Under the pieces are notes generated by a model. That model searched no databases. It was given only the letters and a program-made list of their open reading frames with translations, and was not told the DNA's origin. Of a stretch of 64,000 bases of DNA, positions 35,999-48,312 are shown piece by piece; within the stretch, counting starts at the first letter, position 1, and each line of letters opens with the position of its first letter. Source of the stretch: Euwallacea fornicatus (lineage: Eukaryota > Arthropoda > Insecta > Coleoptera > Curculionidae); assembly GCF_040115645.1 (NCBI RefSeq), contig NC_089566.1:2542001-2606000 (forward strand), in the 5' to 3' direction. Made by a program: the position numbers and the translations under genes.

Positions 35999-36303
35999 TT
36001 ACTTTTATTTATTTTATATCGGTCCCCAAGCCATAATGTGTCGATGTTATTGAAAAGTGCCTCGAGCCGCTATATGGCTTACGATTTTTTATGTGTTTTC
36101 CGCACAAAAAAGCTGACCCTACAAATTTCCAAGTTTAGAAGACACATATCCAGGGATATTAGGGCAATAAATAGGGATTTTTGATAGTCGTTTCCTTTCT
36201 ATAGAGAGAAAGTTCGCCGGCAGGAGGTTATTTTTTTTAATCGTGGTGACCGCGTAACGCAGCTGTAGCGATTTCGAGAAAATGGATTAGCACTCGTAGC
36301 AAA

Positions 36304-36326
36304 AGCAGCAGCAGCAGCAGCAGCAC
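36304..36326. repeat. CAG trinucleotide microsatellite
   Basis: Seven uninterrupted GCA/CAG units lie in the FoxP intron. An ATG just upstream is followed by TAG after two codons, so no poly-Gln product is supported. Confidence 0.8.
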
Positions 36327-36507
36327 CGCTCATTCTCATCATCGTATCGAGTAAGCAGAAGCGTAAGACCGCTTCAGCCGAGTCGGTTGTTTGTATTTGG
36401 GTTTGAGGATCCATCTGTAAAACAAATACTGATGCTGTCAGTCGGCGGCTCTTATTGTCTTTTTGTTACAGAAATAAACCGCACCCGGCCCGGTCGGAAG
36501 AGAAAAC

Positions 36508-36520
36508 TGGCGGCCATTTT
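36508..36520. promoter_or_regulatory. Pho/YY1-like GCCATTTT site
   Basis: TGGCGGCCATTTT contains the GCCAT core of Pho/YY1-type sites within a locally GC-rich block (36480-36560). A cleaner GCCGCCATTTT is at 54961-54971. These are suggestive only; short motifs of this kind occur by chance. Confidence 0.25.
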
Positions 36521-39369
36521 AATTCGGCTCCTCTCTGCCCGCGCGTTAGCTAAACAAAAGCCTAATTCGTTTATCGCCCAGGACCTGCAAAAATATAATA
36601 TTCCCCGATTTGTTTTTTTAAGGGGGACGATACAGCCTTTTTGTCTTTCGGCCTCCCCGTCCTGCTCCTCCGTTATGTTTTTGCGAACGGTCAAACGAAA
36701 CATGGAGAAATCCTGTACGACAAAACTGCTAAGCGTGTAGCAAAGTAGCTGAGATCCCCGTATAAGATTTGGAACCGTATCAGATGGGACCCCTTGGACA
36801 ATGCGACGTTGCCCCTTCGAGAGAAAAATGAAAAGATTTGTATCTCCGAAATTGCCTTTATTTCTCGGCGTGACACCGGTGTCGATTATTTGTTAAACCA
36901 ACTCGATCGTGAATATTGCGAAGACCGATGACTTACGACTATTCTGCATATGTTACCTTTTCCCTATGGTCATTTCCCGTTTCTTTGTCATTTCCATTTA
37001 TTTCGTTATACGTTAGACTTGGAACCATTAAGTTTTGCTCTTGAGGTGGCTGGCACGTCCTTTTCCATCTAACCTCACCGAAAGGAATTAAACCAGGATT
37101 ATTTAATGTAAATTTTAGCATCACCCACTCGCATGCACTATCGTCACCGCTATCTCCGTTCGTTATAGTTACTTTTAAAGGAGACCGTGAGAAAAATAGT
37201 TTGCGCATATCTGCGTTGGCACTTTACTCACTCGTTCAAATTCGGAATTAGCGTCTCCGCCCACCGATGTCTTATTTTCGTATCTTGTCTGGCAGTTGCG
37301 CAGCGTTTCCCCTCTAAACTTTGCCGGTGTCAGATCGGTTTCTTGCGCCGGCGCTGTTAACGTAACTTGGGGGGAGTACCCGCCACCAAATTGTGCCGCC
37401 ACCCCTGGTCTCATGGAAGATGCGATTCTCACTACTAAAAGCACTCTTACAGAGTGTAGACGGTAAAAAGTTCTTATACTTTTTCATTTTAATTGTGTCG
37501 TACCAAATCATGGATTGCGCCAAGCCGTACAACAACTCTCTTTTAACGTTCCTCGGCCCATCAGGATTCGGTCTTCGCCTCTGGAGCGAATCCAGCCTAT
37601 CTAGACTTTTTCGAGCGAACTGGGCTGGCATGTTCTGTAAAGTTCAAATCGTCGTCGAGGAGCACTCAAAAATGTTTATTTATTTATTTTTTTAAAGATT
37701 ACTGCAGTGGTATCTACTGTAAAAATTATATCTCTACGGAAACGTTCATGCCTAGTTTGGTCGACTTGGATTTTTCGAAGTTTCCAAAAATTCCGTTGAC
37801 GTAATTTGTCAAAAGTAACAAAAATCGAGATGGTTACTTGAACAGTCCCTAATGTAGAATTCTGTTCCGATCCGTTTAAATGACTTTCAAATGGAAATTC
37901 CTATTCGGGATGCATTGTAAACTTGTAAACAGCCGAAATTGAAATTTGTACATTGACACTACAAAGTTCGTGTTCTAATCGATCAATTGAATTTAATTAA
38001 TTTTTTATCCAAACTTGATTTTTCCACTTATTATCAAGGAACAATATCTGCGAAATCTGGGTTACATGCTTAGTCGTCTCGACCTGTATTTCAAAATTAT
38101 CGAAAATTATAAGGAAACATATTTTACCCTAACTGGCCAATTCAATGGCAAACTACTATACCGTGCGGCTCTAAATTGTACAATCCCTTCCCCCTGCCCC
38201 TCCTTCTCCTTCACTTTTTCACAAATTACCATTAAAGAAAAAAGAATAAAAAGATACATAATTATATAAAATATAAAAATAAATAAAATAATAAAATAGA
38301 AATAGCCAGAGGCTTTTTGTGAGCGCAAAATCGAAAACAATTTCCCATCAACAAACAATTTTTTAAAATTTTTTACGTGCTATTTGACTTGGAGCGTATT
38401 GCATTATTCACCGTATTTAATTTTTTTTTTCTCAAAAACTTATAGATAGATTTTGGATCGCAATACACCATTGAATGCGGTTTTATAAGACCTTTAATTT
38501 AAGGTGTAAGTTGACTCATGTTTTAATTGTTTTTAATCGGATATTTTGTGCTACCGGTAACGTAAGCAGCATCAGAAAAAGAAACAAACGTCAACGGGTA
38601 ACATTTTTTATCCCATTTAGTGCTGCCTTTCAATAAAAAAAAATACATCGTCTTACGAACGTAACAGGGAAGGGGGACACAATGCAGAATCGCACGGTAT
38701 AATGATTCTTTTAGTCAGACTAGTTCATTGCGCTCCGTCCGGCATTTATTTATTTTTAGTAACGCGCATGTTAGCATTTATTTTCGCGCCTACTATACCA
38801 CTAAAATTCCTTAAGTTGAAATTAAAAAAAAATCGCATCAACTTAAATTTAGAGGTGCCGCCTGGAACTCTAAAAATTTGGAAATGGCATTTAATCACTT
38901 TTTTCTCTCGATTTCTCCCTAATATCTACAGTGTCGGACAAAAGTATGGGATATTTTAAATCCATTGTAGTTCTATATCAAAATATTTTATTGTTAAAAA
39001 ATAAACATTGTACATATTTAACAATATTATAAACAAAAACAAATAAGTTCCTTTCCACAAATGTAGAAAGCGATATAAACAATAAATCATGCCGGACTAA
39101 GGAATGGAAGACTTCGTAAAATCAATTATAATCAATACAAAACTTAAAAAGGAATTTGCGGTAAAAAAATAACTTGCAATTACGAAATTTCATTCAAACA
39201 TTTTGAATAGCGACATAATCAAAAAAAGTAATTAAATAATTGTAATTAAAGCATTGTAGAGAGTTTACTTAAAAAGCAATTCCGCCATCATGTTCCCGGA
39301 AACTTTTTTCTTATTTTAGCCTAAGAAATCCCCCCATGAAATATATACATTATTGCCAGACAACTTACA

Positions 39370-39683
39370 TACAGAGTGTCTAAAATAGGGACATCTAAAT
39401 CGGGCCATACCTGTATCAGTTTAATGTTCTTAATTTTTTAGATTGCCTTCACGGCAAACTTCCCGGAAACTTCCTTTTCCGTACAAATTAACGCTAGTTC
39501 AACGTTAAACTAATAATTGCTGGAAACTTAAAAACAGAAAATGGCTGAAAAAAGTTGAAATTCAACAAAGGGCCTCTAAGAAATAGCATGCGTTATAAAA
39601 CGCATAAGATATTTGCGCACGAGTTGCTAGCGCGTACATTAAGTCGTGTAAGTAGGAAATGTCCCTTTTGTGCCAGTTGTGTA
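39370..39683. mobile_element. Possible 314-bp inverted-repeat element
   Basis: TACAGAGTGTCTAAAATAGG plus GACAT at 39370 is loosely mirrored by ATGTCCCTTTTGTGCC plus AGTTGTGTA ending at 39683. The inner GGGACAT core matches exactly, the outer ends only partly. It would be a short non-coding relative of the foldback elements. Confidence 0.35.
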
Positions 39684-40798
39684 TGATTTACGACTACGTT
39701 CTACGATGTTGTATAGTTTCTACGACTACGACAAAGTACGAAAAATAAAAGACATTTGATGCCTTAAAACTCGGTACATCAGTTACGCCAAAAAGACCGC
39801 CGGGCTTCCGATGTTTATTTGTTTCGCCTCGTCGAAGGAAAATTGCCATGCATTTCCTATTTATTATTAAAATAATAACTTGGTTCTTTACAAATCTACT
39901 TCTTGTTCTTGTAACATTGCTATTGCGGTATTTTATGCCATGGACATAGTTGAGACGCCAAAGGAATTTCTGGGCTGCAATCACGTGTGTTGAGATAGAA
40001 AGTGGTGTCAGGCCTGAAATACATATGATGATGCCAAAAAGCGAACTTTTTACGGCAGCCACAATGACGTTTCCATATTTGTATGGTTTGGAATTGTTGG
40101 TGTCCGAAAATGGACAGCAAACATTTTGGAAGGCAACTTTTTATCGAGCATTTCGTTACTGACGTAACGAGAGGTAAACTTTCGGATTTTTAATAGATTT
40201 TGCTTCTGGACTGTATTAATTCAGAGTAGCAAATTTTTAAAATCACTGTTAAGATCTAGAAGGTGGTTTCTGTCGTGGGGTCAAGCTCTATTTTTCTCCC
40301 CAGACGTTTTTGTGGTAAATTCTTTAAATTCGAATTGCATGTTAGATTTTGATCTTTTCCATGCCTTAAATTGCTTCCGTAACTATGACCACATATTTTG
40401 CATCTGTGAAGAAACCACAGAAAATACATACCCAAAATTTGACTTTATTCACAAACCTGCGCGAAGAACTTGTGGGCTTGTATGTAACGAAGAACAATCG
40501 TGCGCAGCTTGATATTTTTGTTACCAACTCAGAAACATAAAAAATACTTTAAAAAAAGCAAGCGACATAAAATAATTCTCAGCAATCGCCCCTCAGAGTC
40601 TTTTTTTCTTCATTTCCGGAGACCCTGTACGTTCCGGATTTAATACTCCTTAACAAGACAGAATTTTCATCGTTACACCACTTAAAGTGTTGACGTGATT
40701 AAAACTAAATATCTGAGGCTAACGACAAGTAGAAACGTCATTAATTACTTTGCACCTCTATTCTACTATAACAAGTTACCACATTCAATGAGGTTACT

Positions 40799-40848
40799 AC
40801 ATCCATCCATCCACCCGTCCGTGTCCGTCCGTCGGCCCATCCATCAAG
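40799..40848. repeat. Degenerate CATC/CGTC tetranucleotide repeat
   Basis: ACATCCATCCATCCACCCGT is followed by further CCGT and CATC units up to CCCATCCATC. It is a simple intronic microsatellite with mixed units. Confidence 0.7.
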
Positions 40849-41327
40849 ATCTAGTGGGTTAAATTTGCTTGAAAAGTGACGAAACTGCTGATTATGAAGA
40901 AACTAAGTTAGTACCGGAAAATTGTGGAAAAAGTTCTTATTTAGATGGATTTTCTATGTTAATTCCGTGAAAATTTCTATTCCAGTCAATCAAACCGATG
41001 AAATTCAATACAACGTGATTTTTCTACCCTATTTTCATTACGGACAGATAGCTTCAACAATATATCTGAAAATTCCTGCGTAGCTCGTGCGTTGGCGAGT
41101 ATTTTCCGTATTCACTGGTATTTCCAAACTATCAGAAATCTTGAACTGGTTCTTCCAAAATCTCGAAAATCGACGTGAAGAATTCCTACTCTGGCGGTTG
41201 AGACTTGCCTCAAGGTTTACGAAAACTCCTATTCATATGGAACCAAAGTACATGCGTGGATATGACCAAAGGGCCCAATCTAGATTGATCTCGACGTCAC
41301 TTTCAAATTTCTGAAAATTCTTGTGTA

Positions 41328-41513
41328 TGCAGGGTGTCTCTTGCCCGATGGAACATAAGGCGTTTTTCGAGTACCATCAAACCGCCGCTGTAAACGTTTA
41401 ATTGCATGGGACAACAAAGGCGCTTAACATTTTTGAAACTTTTTGAAAGGTACAGTGTTGCCGCTTCTTTGGCAAAGGAACGCCGTGTTGCAATTTTCAA
41501 ACGGACCACCCCG
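41328..41513. repeat. Short element bounded by TGCAGGGTGTC and ACCACCCCGCA
   Basis: TGCAGGGTGTCTC at 41328 and GGACCACCCCGCA ending near 41513 face each other. The internal arms do not match well, so this may be two solo ends rather than one element. Confidence 0.3.
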
Positions 41514-43119
41514 CAGATTATTGAATTTTTGACGCATCCTTAAATTTCTCATAAGATTTCAAGTATCGTACAACAACGACTAGGGAGAATTTGAGCAAAC
41601 CATTGGCGAATTGTCGCTAAGAATAGCCCTGCTTTTTGATAAAAAATCTTCCAGTATCAGTACTCTTATGATGTCACTTCCGGCATCAAACTGTAATAAG
41701 CAGTGTTGCATTCATTTCTTCTCGATGGTTGACATGCATTCGTTTGATGTTCGAACTATTGACGTTAGAGCTGTGACACTTTTAAAATTTTCAAAAATCG
41801 TTTCAAAACAGGGCAGGAACGGTTTTTATGTGATTTTATTTTTATCTATCTTAAATTCCCAAAGCCAATTTAAATATTTTGATTTGGCAGATGCCTAAAG
41901 TGTCTACTCTTCTGACACTCGAAAAATATGTAGTCCGACAAATATCAGAATTTTAAGCTAGGAATGTGAAAATATATAGTTTCCTCCTCACCTAATCTAT
42001 TTCCGCACTATAACCTTTGGAGGTACAAAAAGCGTCGTATTTCAAACGTGAATATTTCGAAAATATAAAAATGAAAATTGCGTGTGCTGTATGAAATATT
42101 CTTAAAATCTCGGAGAAAATCCAATAATATACGGGGCGTTCTCTTCAAAATTTTAAAGTTGGTGCCACGTCAGTGTGGAAGCGCGAACGGTGCACCCTCC
42201 TAACGATTCAAAGCGTTTTCCCTTTTCTGTATGACCAAATTTTCATTTCGAATCCCTGAACGGTTCTCGGAAAATGTTTAATGTTGCATCGAGTAGGGGA
42301 TACCTTGCATCGCTCGTTCGCCCAAGCTATATGTGTTTCAAAATTTAAAAAGTCCTCTTAGGGCAATCTTTCCGAGCCAAAACGGACGAAATTCTACAAA
42401 AAAGGAAGATTATTTTTCCGGAAAACTGGCAGAGACCGCTGTCCAGATAAGACTAAGTTGCTCAAACGCTTTTCAGCCGAAAGTTACGCATTTAGATTAA
42501 CCTGTGCCAATTCAGAATTTCCTAAAATTTATCTTTCAAGTATTCCAAAAACTCTTTATGCGATATTTTCGTTAACTGAAACAAGGTTCCTGAGTAGATT
42601 GTTTGGCCAGAAGTGAAGGAGCGGTGGAAATCATGAGAACATAATTGAAATTAGAATAACAAAATTTTGTGGAATGCACGTAATTTTGAATCAAAATATT
42701 ACTTTTTAGTTTGAGTAATTCCTGTTACTAAAGATTTATACAAATTTATATACACGCCGAACGAGGTATTCGAAAATTTCCGATGATTCCCCGGTAAGGG
42801 CGCACAGTCGGTACGACAGTGTCGATTCCCCAATCTGCGAGTTATGATCTTATAGTTGTTTTTCGCATTTAACGCCCATTTGGGACTGTGAGACGTGGTT
42901 CGATTCTCAACATAGTCACGAGTCATTCCCACACGTTACGGACGCAGTAAATGTCGCAGAGAATCCGGATTTTTTTCATTTTAAAACACGAAAATAAAAC
43001 CTAAACGAGTTGTCTGGTGTAAACGTGAACAACCAAAAATGCTTAAAGATGTAAATCTCTCGATTGAAACATTTCCTATAAAATAGCTCTCATGCCCACT
43101 GAATACTAGAAGAGAGTTC

Positions 43120-43547
43120 GAGCGAGGGCCGACGTGCACAAAGAAGTAGCGACAGCGGCAGCAGCACCAGCAGGATCTGGTGGGATGATGCATCAAGACG
43201 GTCGCAAGGTGTGAGACGCCCCCTCGGTGGCGTCGCCGCCTCGCTATACCTCTAGTGCTAGATATGCATACACCAACACATACAAACAACACAAACTGCA
43301 ACGGTGGCGGCGACGACGGTGGCGGCGGCAACGGCGGCGCATCGGCAGACGCAAGGTCCCGCCTACGAAGCCGTCGTCGGCGACTTCAATGACCCTTTTT
43401 GCGCAACAACACAACTAACTCTTGTTCTTTCTAGCGAAAAAGAAATAATTAATAGACGCTGTTACCGTTTATGTGTTTAGTTGTGTTTAGGTGTTGTGCT
43501 GTGAGTGTTGTGTTTACCGACAGCCGTCCACGATCCTGCTGTCCCCT
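43120..43547 (+). promoter_or_regulatory. FoxP: CpG-rich leader, candidate internal FoxP promoter
   Basis: This block is CpG-rich against an AT-rich intron, with CAG/CAC and GGCGGC repeat runs (43150-43175, 43300-43340). It then leads into an untranslated stretch with an in-frame TAG at 43488 and the candidate start at 43548. The layout of GC-rich block, leader, ATG and donor is that of an alternative first exon. A second donor-like site (GCAAG|GTGTGA) at about 43209 could end a further leader. No TATA box or defined initiator was recognised. Confidence 0.4.
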
Positions 43548-43589
43548 ATGAAGTACTGCGAAACTCGGATGCTGGCCTCTTTCGCACAG
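43548..43589 (+). CDS. FoxP: Candidate alternative first coding exon of FoxP
   Basis: From ATG 43548 the frame reads MKYCETRMLASFAQ and meets a CAG|GTACCC donor at 43590 in phase 0. That is exactly the phase needed to splice to the shared exon at 58388 (QAASLEKVLKEQQ). An in-frame TAG 60 bases upstream shows that the frame starts here rather than being part of a longer exon. The product would replace the acidic N-terminus from 22764-22886 with a short one. The main doubt is that 14 codons and a GT can arise by chance; conservation in related insects or a transcript would settle it. Confidence 0.45.
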
Positions 43590-44950
43590 GTACCCCCTAG
43601 TTGTTTATATTTATTGTGACTCGTAAAGATAACCATGCACGACCACGTACCTCGACTCACACGTCAACAAATGTTTATGGGCGAGAATTGCTCTATAGGC
43701 AAAACAATAAATTATAACATTTCGGCTTGAAGAAAGTAAACACGAATACTCTAAATATTTACTGCACATTGTTTACAGATATATGGTGAGAAATTTAATA
43801 ACAATTTTTTTTTCAAATGTTAATCTTTGATCTGTCAACCGAAACGATTTGTTTGGCAAAATCAACGGCGAGCGCTTTAATACAACAAACAATCGTGTTT
43901 TAATCGACATGTGGTAACCGCGTTCTTAAAATACGTTTTGTACACAACCGAAAGCTTTTTGATGTTATTTAAACATCTATTTGTACACGTATTCTGTGCA
44001 ACTTTGATTATGTCTATTTCATTTCTGATTTCTCCGAAAACGTAAATAAATACCCAACTTATTTTTACGACGAGATTTATCTCGTGATTAGCTACATAAT
44101 TCCCACAGTTCGTTTATCGAAGGATGCAGGAACATCAGAAACGAATATCATCCCAGACGAATGGATTCCTGAAGGCATGAAAGTTGCCGGCGTGACGCGA
44201 TCCGACGGCAAACGAAGCGCCGCGACGCTACCCCGGTGGATGCCGACGCGGCACTAACCCCCAACAACCCTCGGTGTACACGCTTGTATACGATATATAT
44301 AGCATCAAAACAACATATAAACATCAAGCGGGATTCCCTGCTCTTTCGGTCATATTGCAGGACCGCATTCAGGACCCGTCGCGGGGACGGTCCGTGCGTT
44401 TTGTTGCCGTTTTTGTTGGTTCTGCCAAAATTTGGTGGTCGGATCATTGATGCTAAATTTGCGAAAACAAACAATGCATTTGCGTCTTTGCTTCAAGCGG
44501 TGCTTGCGCGAATCCGCAGCCGCTGCGTACGATACTTAAACGAGAATTAAACTGGGCGTCCGTCTGAAAATACCTCAGGAACGTACGTTTTTCAGAAAAT
44601 GTTTATGCGTATTTTCTGTTTGTTCCATTTATAAAAACTGACTGTAGCGAATGTGAATTGGTCTGCTGGAAAGCAAACAGCGTCAGCAAGCTCTTGTCGA
44701 GGTTTCTGATTAAATCATTTCTGTATGGTTTCGAAAAAATGCACTTTTGCAAGAAGGAACTGAAACACGTATAAAAGAGAGCAAAAAAATCGGATTTAAA
44801 ATATATTTTTTTAATTTTCGCGGAGGGCGTCGCAAAATGTTGCTCAAATTGGACAAGTAAAAAAATACCAGAAATTTTCTGCGAATATCGATTCGCTCCT
44901 AGAGTTTCTCAGACATTTAACGGCATGACATCTCGCCAGTAGCTGAAAGT

Positions 44951-45666
44951 CTAATTTGCGTAATGGCACAGCCACACACCGCTGGTCGCGATTAGGCGGA
45001 GGGGCCCACTGATGTGGAGGGTCCCTTCGTCCTCACGCTGCCAAAAGTCGCCTTGTGGGAGAGGGCCTCGAAGTGAAAACTGAGAGTTTAGCGAAAATTT
45101 CCAATTGCGATTTTTCGAATCGAGTGCCCACCCTTTGAGACTCGCACCTTCGTATGGAAACTTCACCTTCGTCGTCTTACGGGACCTCAAATAATTTCCG
45201 CAATAATTTCGAATTTTATTCGCAGCTCCTGCAGTTCTCCAGATACTTATTCCAAATTCAATTATTCCTTCAATAAAGTCTGCACTGGTACGTATACTTG
45301 GTGGTTGTGAAAGTATAATATATGATCGCCCTCCTTTACGTCCTCCACCTTTTCTTTTTACATTTCTTTCATTGCCTGCTAATTTAGATAGCAAACTTTC
45401 TAAATTCTGTAATTTTCTTCTATGTCCGAATCAAAATCAGGCTATTTTAACGTACGACTTGCCGGGCGAACAGCAGAGCAACTAAAGCGCAACGCTTTGA
45501 TGATCGGTCGAGAATATTTCTTAAAATTTCGTGCTATTTCAATCGCAAAAATTGCTTGATCTAGTTTATCCGATTTTTTCCACATTTTGGCCGGACAAGG
45601 TTCTGATGCGTCTGGCTCAGGCGATGGATTACTTGACATCGGCCCCTTAAAAATAATCTTCAGCAA
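44951..45666 (-). other. Two adjacent unrecognised - strand frames
   Basis: A 74-codon frame (45666 to 45442) reads MSSNPSPEPDASEPCPAKMW after an initial segment, followed by a Lys-rich helix (FAIEIARNFKKYS). A 147-codon frame (45394 to 44951) follows on the same strand. The first has a protein-like composition (Ser/Pro/Glu start, basic helix), but no family is recognised. The second is the longest frame in the window, though a frame of that length is about what chance would allow in 64 kb. A decayed mobile-element protein is the best guess if either is real. A TACAGGGTG-like end (GCAGGGTGCCCC) lies at 45838. Confidence 0.25.
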
Positions 45667-46595
45667 ATTTGGAGTTGGAGAATGTCAATCTACATGAAAA
45701 AACTTTCCGTTAAAAAACATTATCTGAGTGGGATCCGTCGTGAATGTTTAAGCAAATCTGACTCACTTGGTCAGAATTTTATCAGAATTTCGCTCATTTT
45801 GATCTGGCGACACATATAACTTGGACCGAGGAGTTACGCAGGGTGCCCCGCACTCGACGCAACGTTAGATGATTTTCACGAACAGCTCGGAGAGTCTCTG
45901 AGGATATATTTTTTCTTCTTCATTTTTGATTTTCTCGGAACAATAAGAGAATTTCGGAGATCGCTCGCCTGAATCATTTTCGAAAAACTATTTGAGTTCT
46001 ACGGAGATTTCATCAAGATATCTCCGTTCGTGTGGGATACTTTCGGCTGAATTTTCGGAGACTTCTTCGGAATATGGTTCCTTGCCACTTGGCGAACCAC
46101 TCTCGTGCTTTTTTATGTGGAATTTTGCCTATTTCACTCGTGCCCGCCTTATTCCGTTGGAAAACTGAAAGTTAAGATGGCGGATTGGTGAGTTGAAACT
46201 TAACTCGCTTCGGAAAAAGTACCGTAAAAGGTCACGGGATCGCGCCGCCGTACGATACATGAAACAACGATAAAATGCGCGTTATTCCGCTCCTGCTCCC
46301 AAAACTTCGGGGAGTAAATAGGGATGAGGTATCGGGATCAGGATGGAATCGTCGGTATCCCACTCAGGCGCGATGTTTAGCGTGAGTTTTTTCATTATCA
46401 GTTTTAAAAAGTATGCATGACCCTCAGTATTTGACCAGAGATTACGAAGCTGCTACTCGACGGACATTTTTTTTTCCCGCTTCGAAGTTTCGAACAAATT
46501 GGAATGTGCTTAATACAGCGGCCCCTATATTTTATATCTGACACGTTTCCTGACAGAGTTTTTGGGTTTTTATGGTATCGAAGTTGGGGCCTCGC

Positions 46596-46630
46596 TAATT
46601 AATTAATTAACCGATTAATTAATTAATTTA
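46596..46630. promoter_or_regulatory. Palindromic TAATTAAT cluster
   Basis: TAATTAATTAATTAA, then CCGA, then TTAATTAATTAAT form a near-perfect palindrome with about seven TAAT cores. Homeodomain proteins bind such sites, but simple AT-rich repetition gives the same pattern. A CpG-rich block follows at once (46640-46700). Confidence 0.35.
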
Positions 46631-48057
46631 GAAAGGGGTTCGCGTGCCACCGCCGATTGCGCGACTGGTGACGTGTGCGAAGGTGGATTTGCAGCTCGTA
46701 TAAGTGGCATCGGCCCCCTTAGAAAGTAACAACAAATGACGCCGGCATTGATGAGGCGTTTAAAATAGAGGTCCTAAACGATCTGCGGGTATTAGGTTTT
46801 TATTTACGCTCAGGCAGAGCCATTTCCCTTTCTTCTCCTTAAGATGGTCGTGATCTCCGAATCTCGGGGGGATTGGGTTTGATTATTGCTTCGCAACACT
46901 GAGTGAGAGGTCCCTTCCGACCCCATCCCTCACCCCGCAATTGGAACTCCTTTTATATTTAAATTGCTAACGGTGGCTCTCCGTGTAAATACGAATGTTG
47001 CCCCCTCCTTATTTCAATACCGCTCATCACAGATACGGATATTTACTCAACTGTATTTTCTTTTGGGAGAATTATTCGGATGAAGTTTTTTACTCTCACT
47101 TCCCCGCGATTTCTAATTTCATTGTTCCGCCGGCCGGGCCGATGTTTTATGTTTCTTTTCAGTTTTCCTTTATTCTGCCGTATATACGGAGATGCACCTA
47201 ATAAGATGCTAAATTGCTCCCCGACACTTCCGGTTTTCACCCGGGTAACTTTCAACAACTGACATCGCTCACGAGAAAAATTATATGCCGTCAACCCCCA
47301 AATATAAATTCATAAAGGATGCCGGCTGTTACTTTTTCGCCCTTTAAAAAATATCGCCCCCAAAGACGAATGAAACTTTTCGCCATTTTAATTTTCAATA
47401 TGGACAAAAGTCTCCTTATTATTGTCCGCTTTTTGCGTTTTTTTCGACTCTAATCCGGAACGAGGAACCGACAATTGTACATTCTCGAATTGTGTTTGGA
47501 CAGCGACGATATTTACCGGTTCGCTCAACAAATGAAAAAAAATTAAACACCAAATTGCCTAACAGAGGTCGCTGCAGGGGCATAATTTCTTTCGCGAAGG
47601 GCCAAGATTAAGTTTATATAATTCAGCGTACCCACTAATTGATATTGAATCATTAATACGAGAAAGAGGAGGAACATAGACGGGCATAAGGCACCCTCTG
47701 TTTGTAATTCAGGGGCGGTTGAGGGGCGCTTTATTATATTATAGCCATTCGGGCTTGGTTTATCGCCATAGACAATGCACAGTTTCAATCCAAAGTCATT
47801 TTTATGCAGCACGGTCAGAACCGTCTTTAGGTAAATGTCCGAGACGCTTCATACGTGAAGCAAGCCCGTTCTCTGATCCGGCCGTGTCTAAACCATATTC
47901 CGATTGGTTGTTAAAAACCGATAGAGAATCCCCTATCGTGCTATTGTTGCTGGGGAAGGTACCTCTGTGGTACCCCACGGCTACCTTTGGAAGTTAGACG
48001 TAACGCACGAGCACGAACTATTTCGTACGAGCTTCAGGTAAGGAAACCAATCACGTG

Positions 48058-48076
48058 GGTGTGTGTGTGTGTGTGT
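48058..48076. repeat. GT dinucleotide microsatellite
   Basis: About nine GT units lie in the intron, just upstream of the LINE remnant. Confidence 0.8.
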
Positions 48077-48312
48077 TAAGAGACTTTCTGGCAAGTTGTG
48101 TACACTATTTTGCGAAGAGAAAGTAGACATGCGAGGTGCGGAAGAAAATTTCCAGCTAAAATTGCAGAAAACTCTTTAAAGAAAATTAGTCCGCGCCCGT
48201 GCAAATTCAGTTTTTTGTCTTATCAGGTGTTCACGAGGGCTTTAACTGTTAAATTGACAGCTGCAAGGAATTTTCGTCCCATTGGAAAGAACGCTTAATC
48301 AATCTGCCATGT

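Noticed and set aside
36939..37631. Overlapping frames on both strands (100-105 codons) that looked like a gene
   Set aside because: Frames on both strands are open at once because of local GC content; neither shows a domain or consistent splice sites.
42885..42930. GGTTCGATTC box as a possible tRNA T-arm
   Set aside because: No A box, acceptor stem or cloverleaf partner could be placed around it.
44148..44550. Overlapping 104- and 108-codon frames on opposite strands
   Set aside because: Mirror-image open frames in a CpG-rich block; no motif, and the frames cover simple Arg/Ala/Ser-rich sequence.
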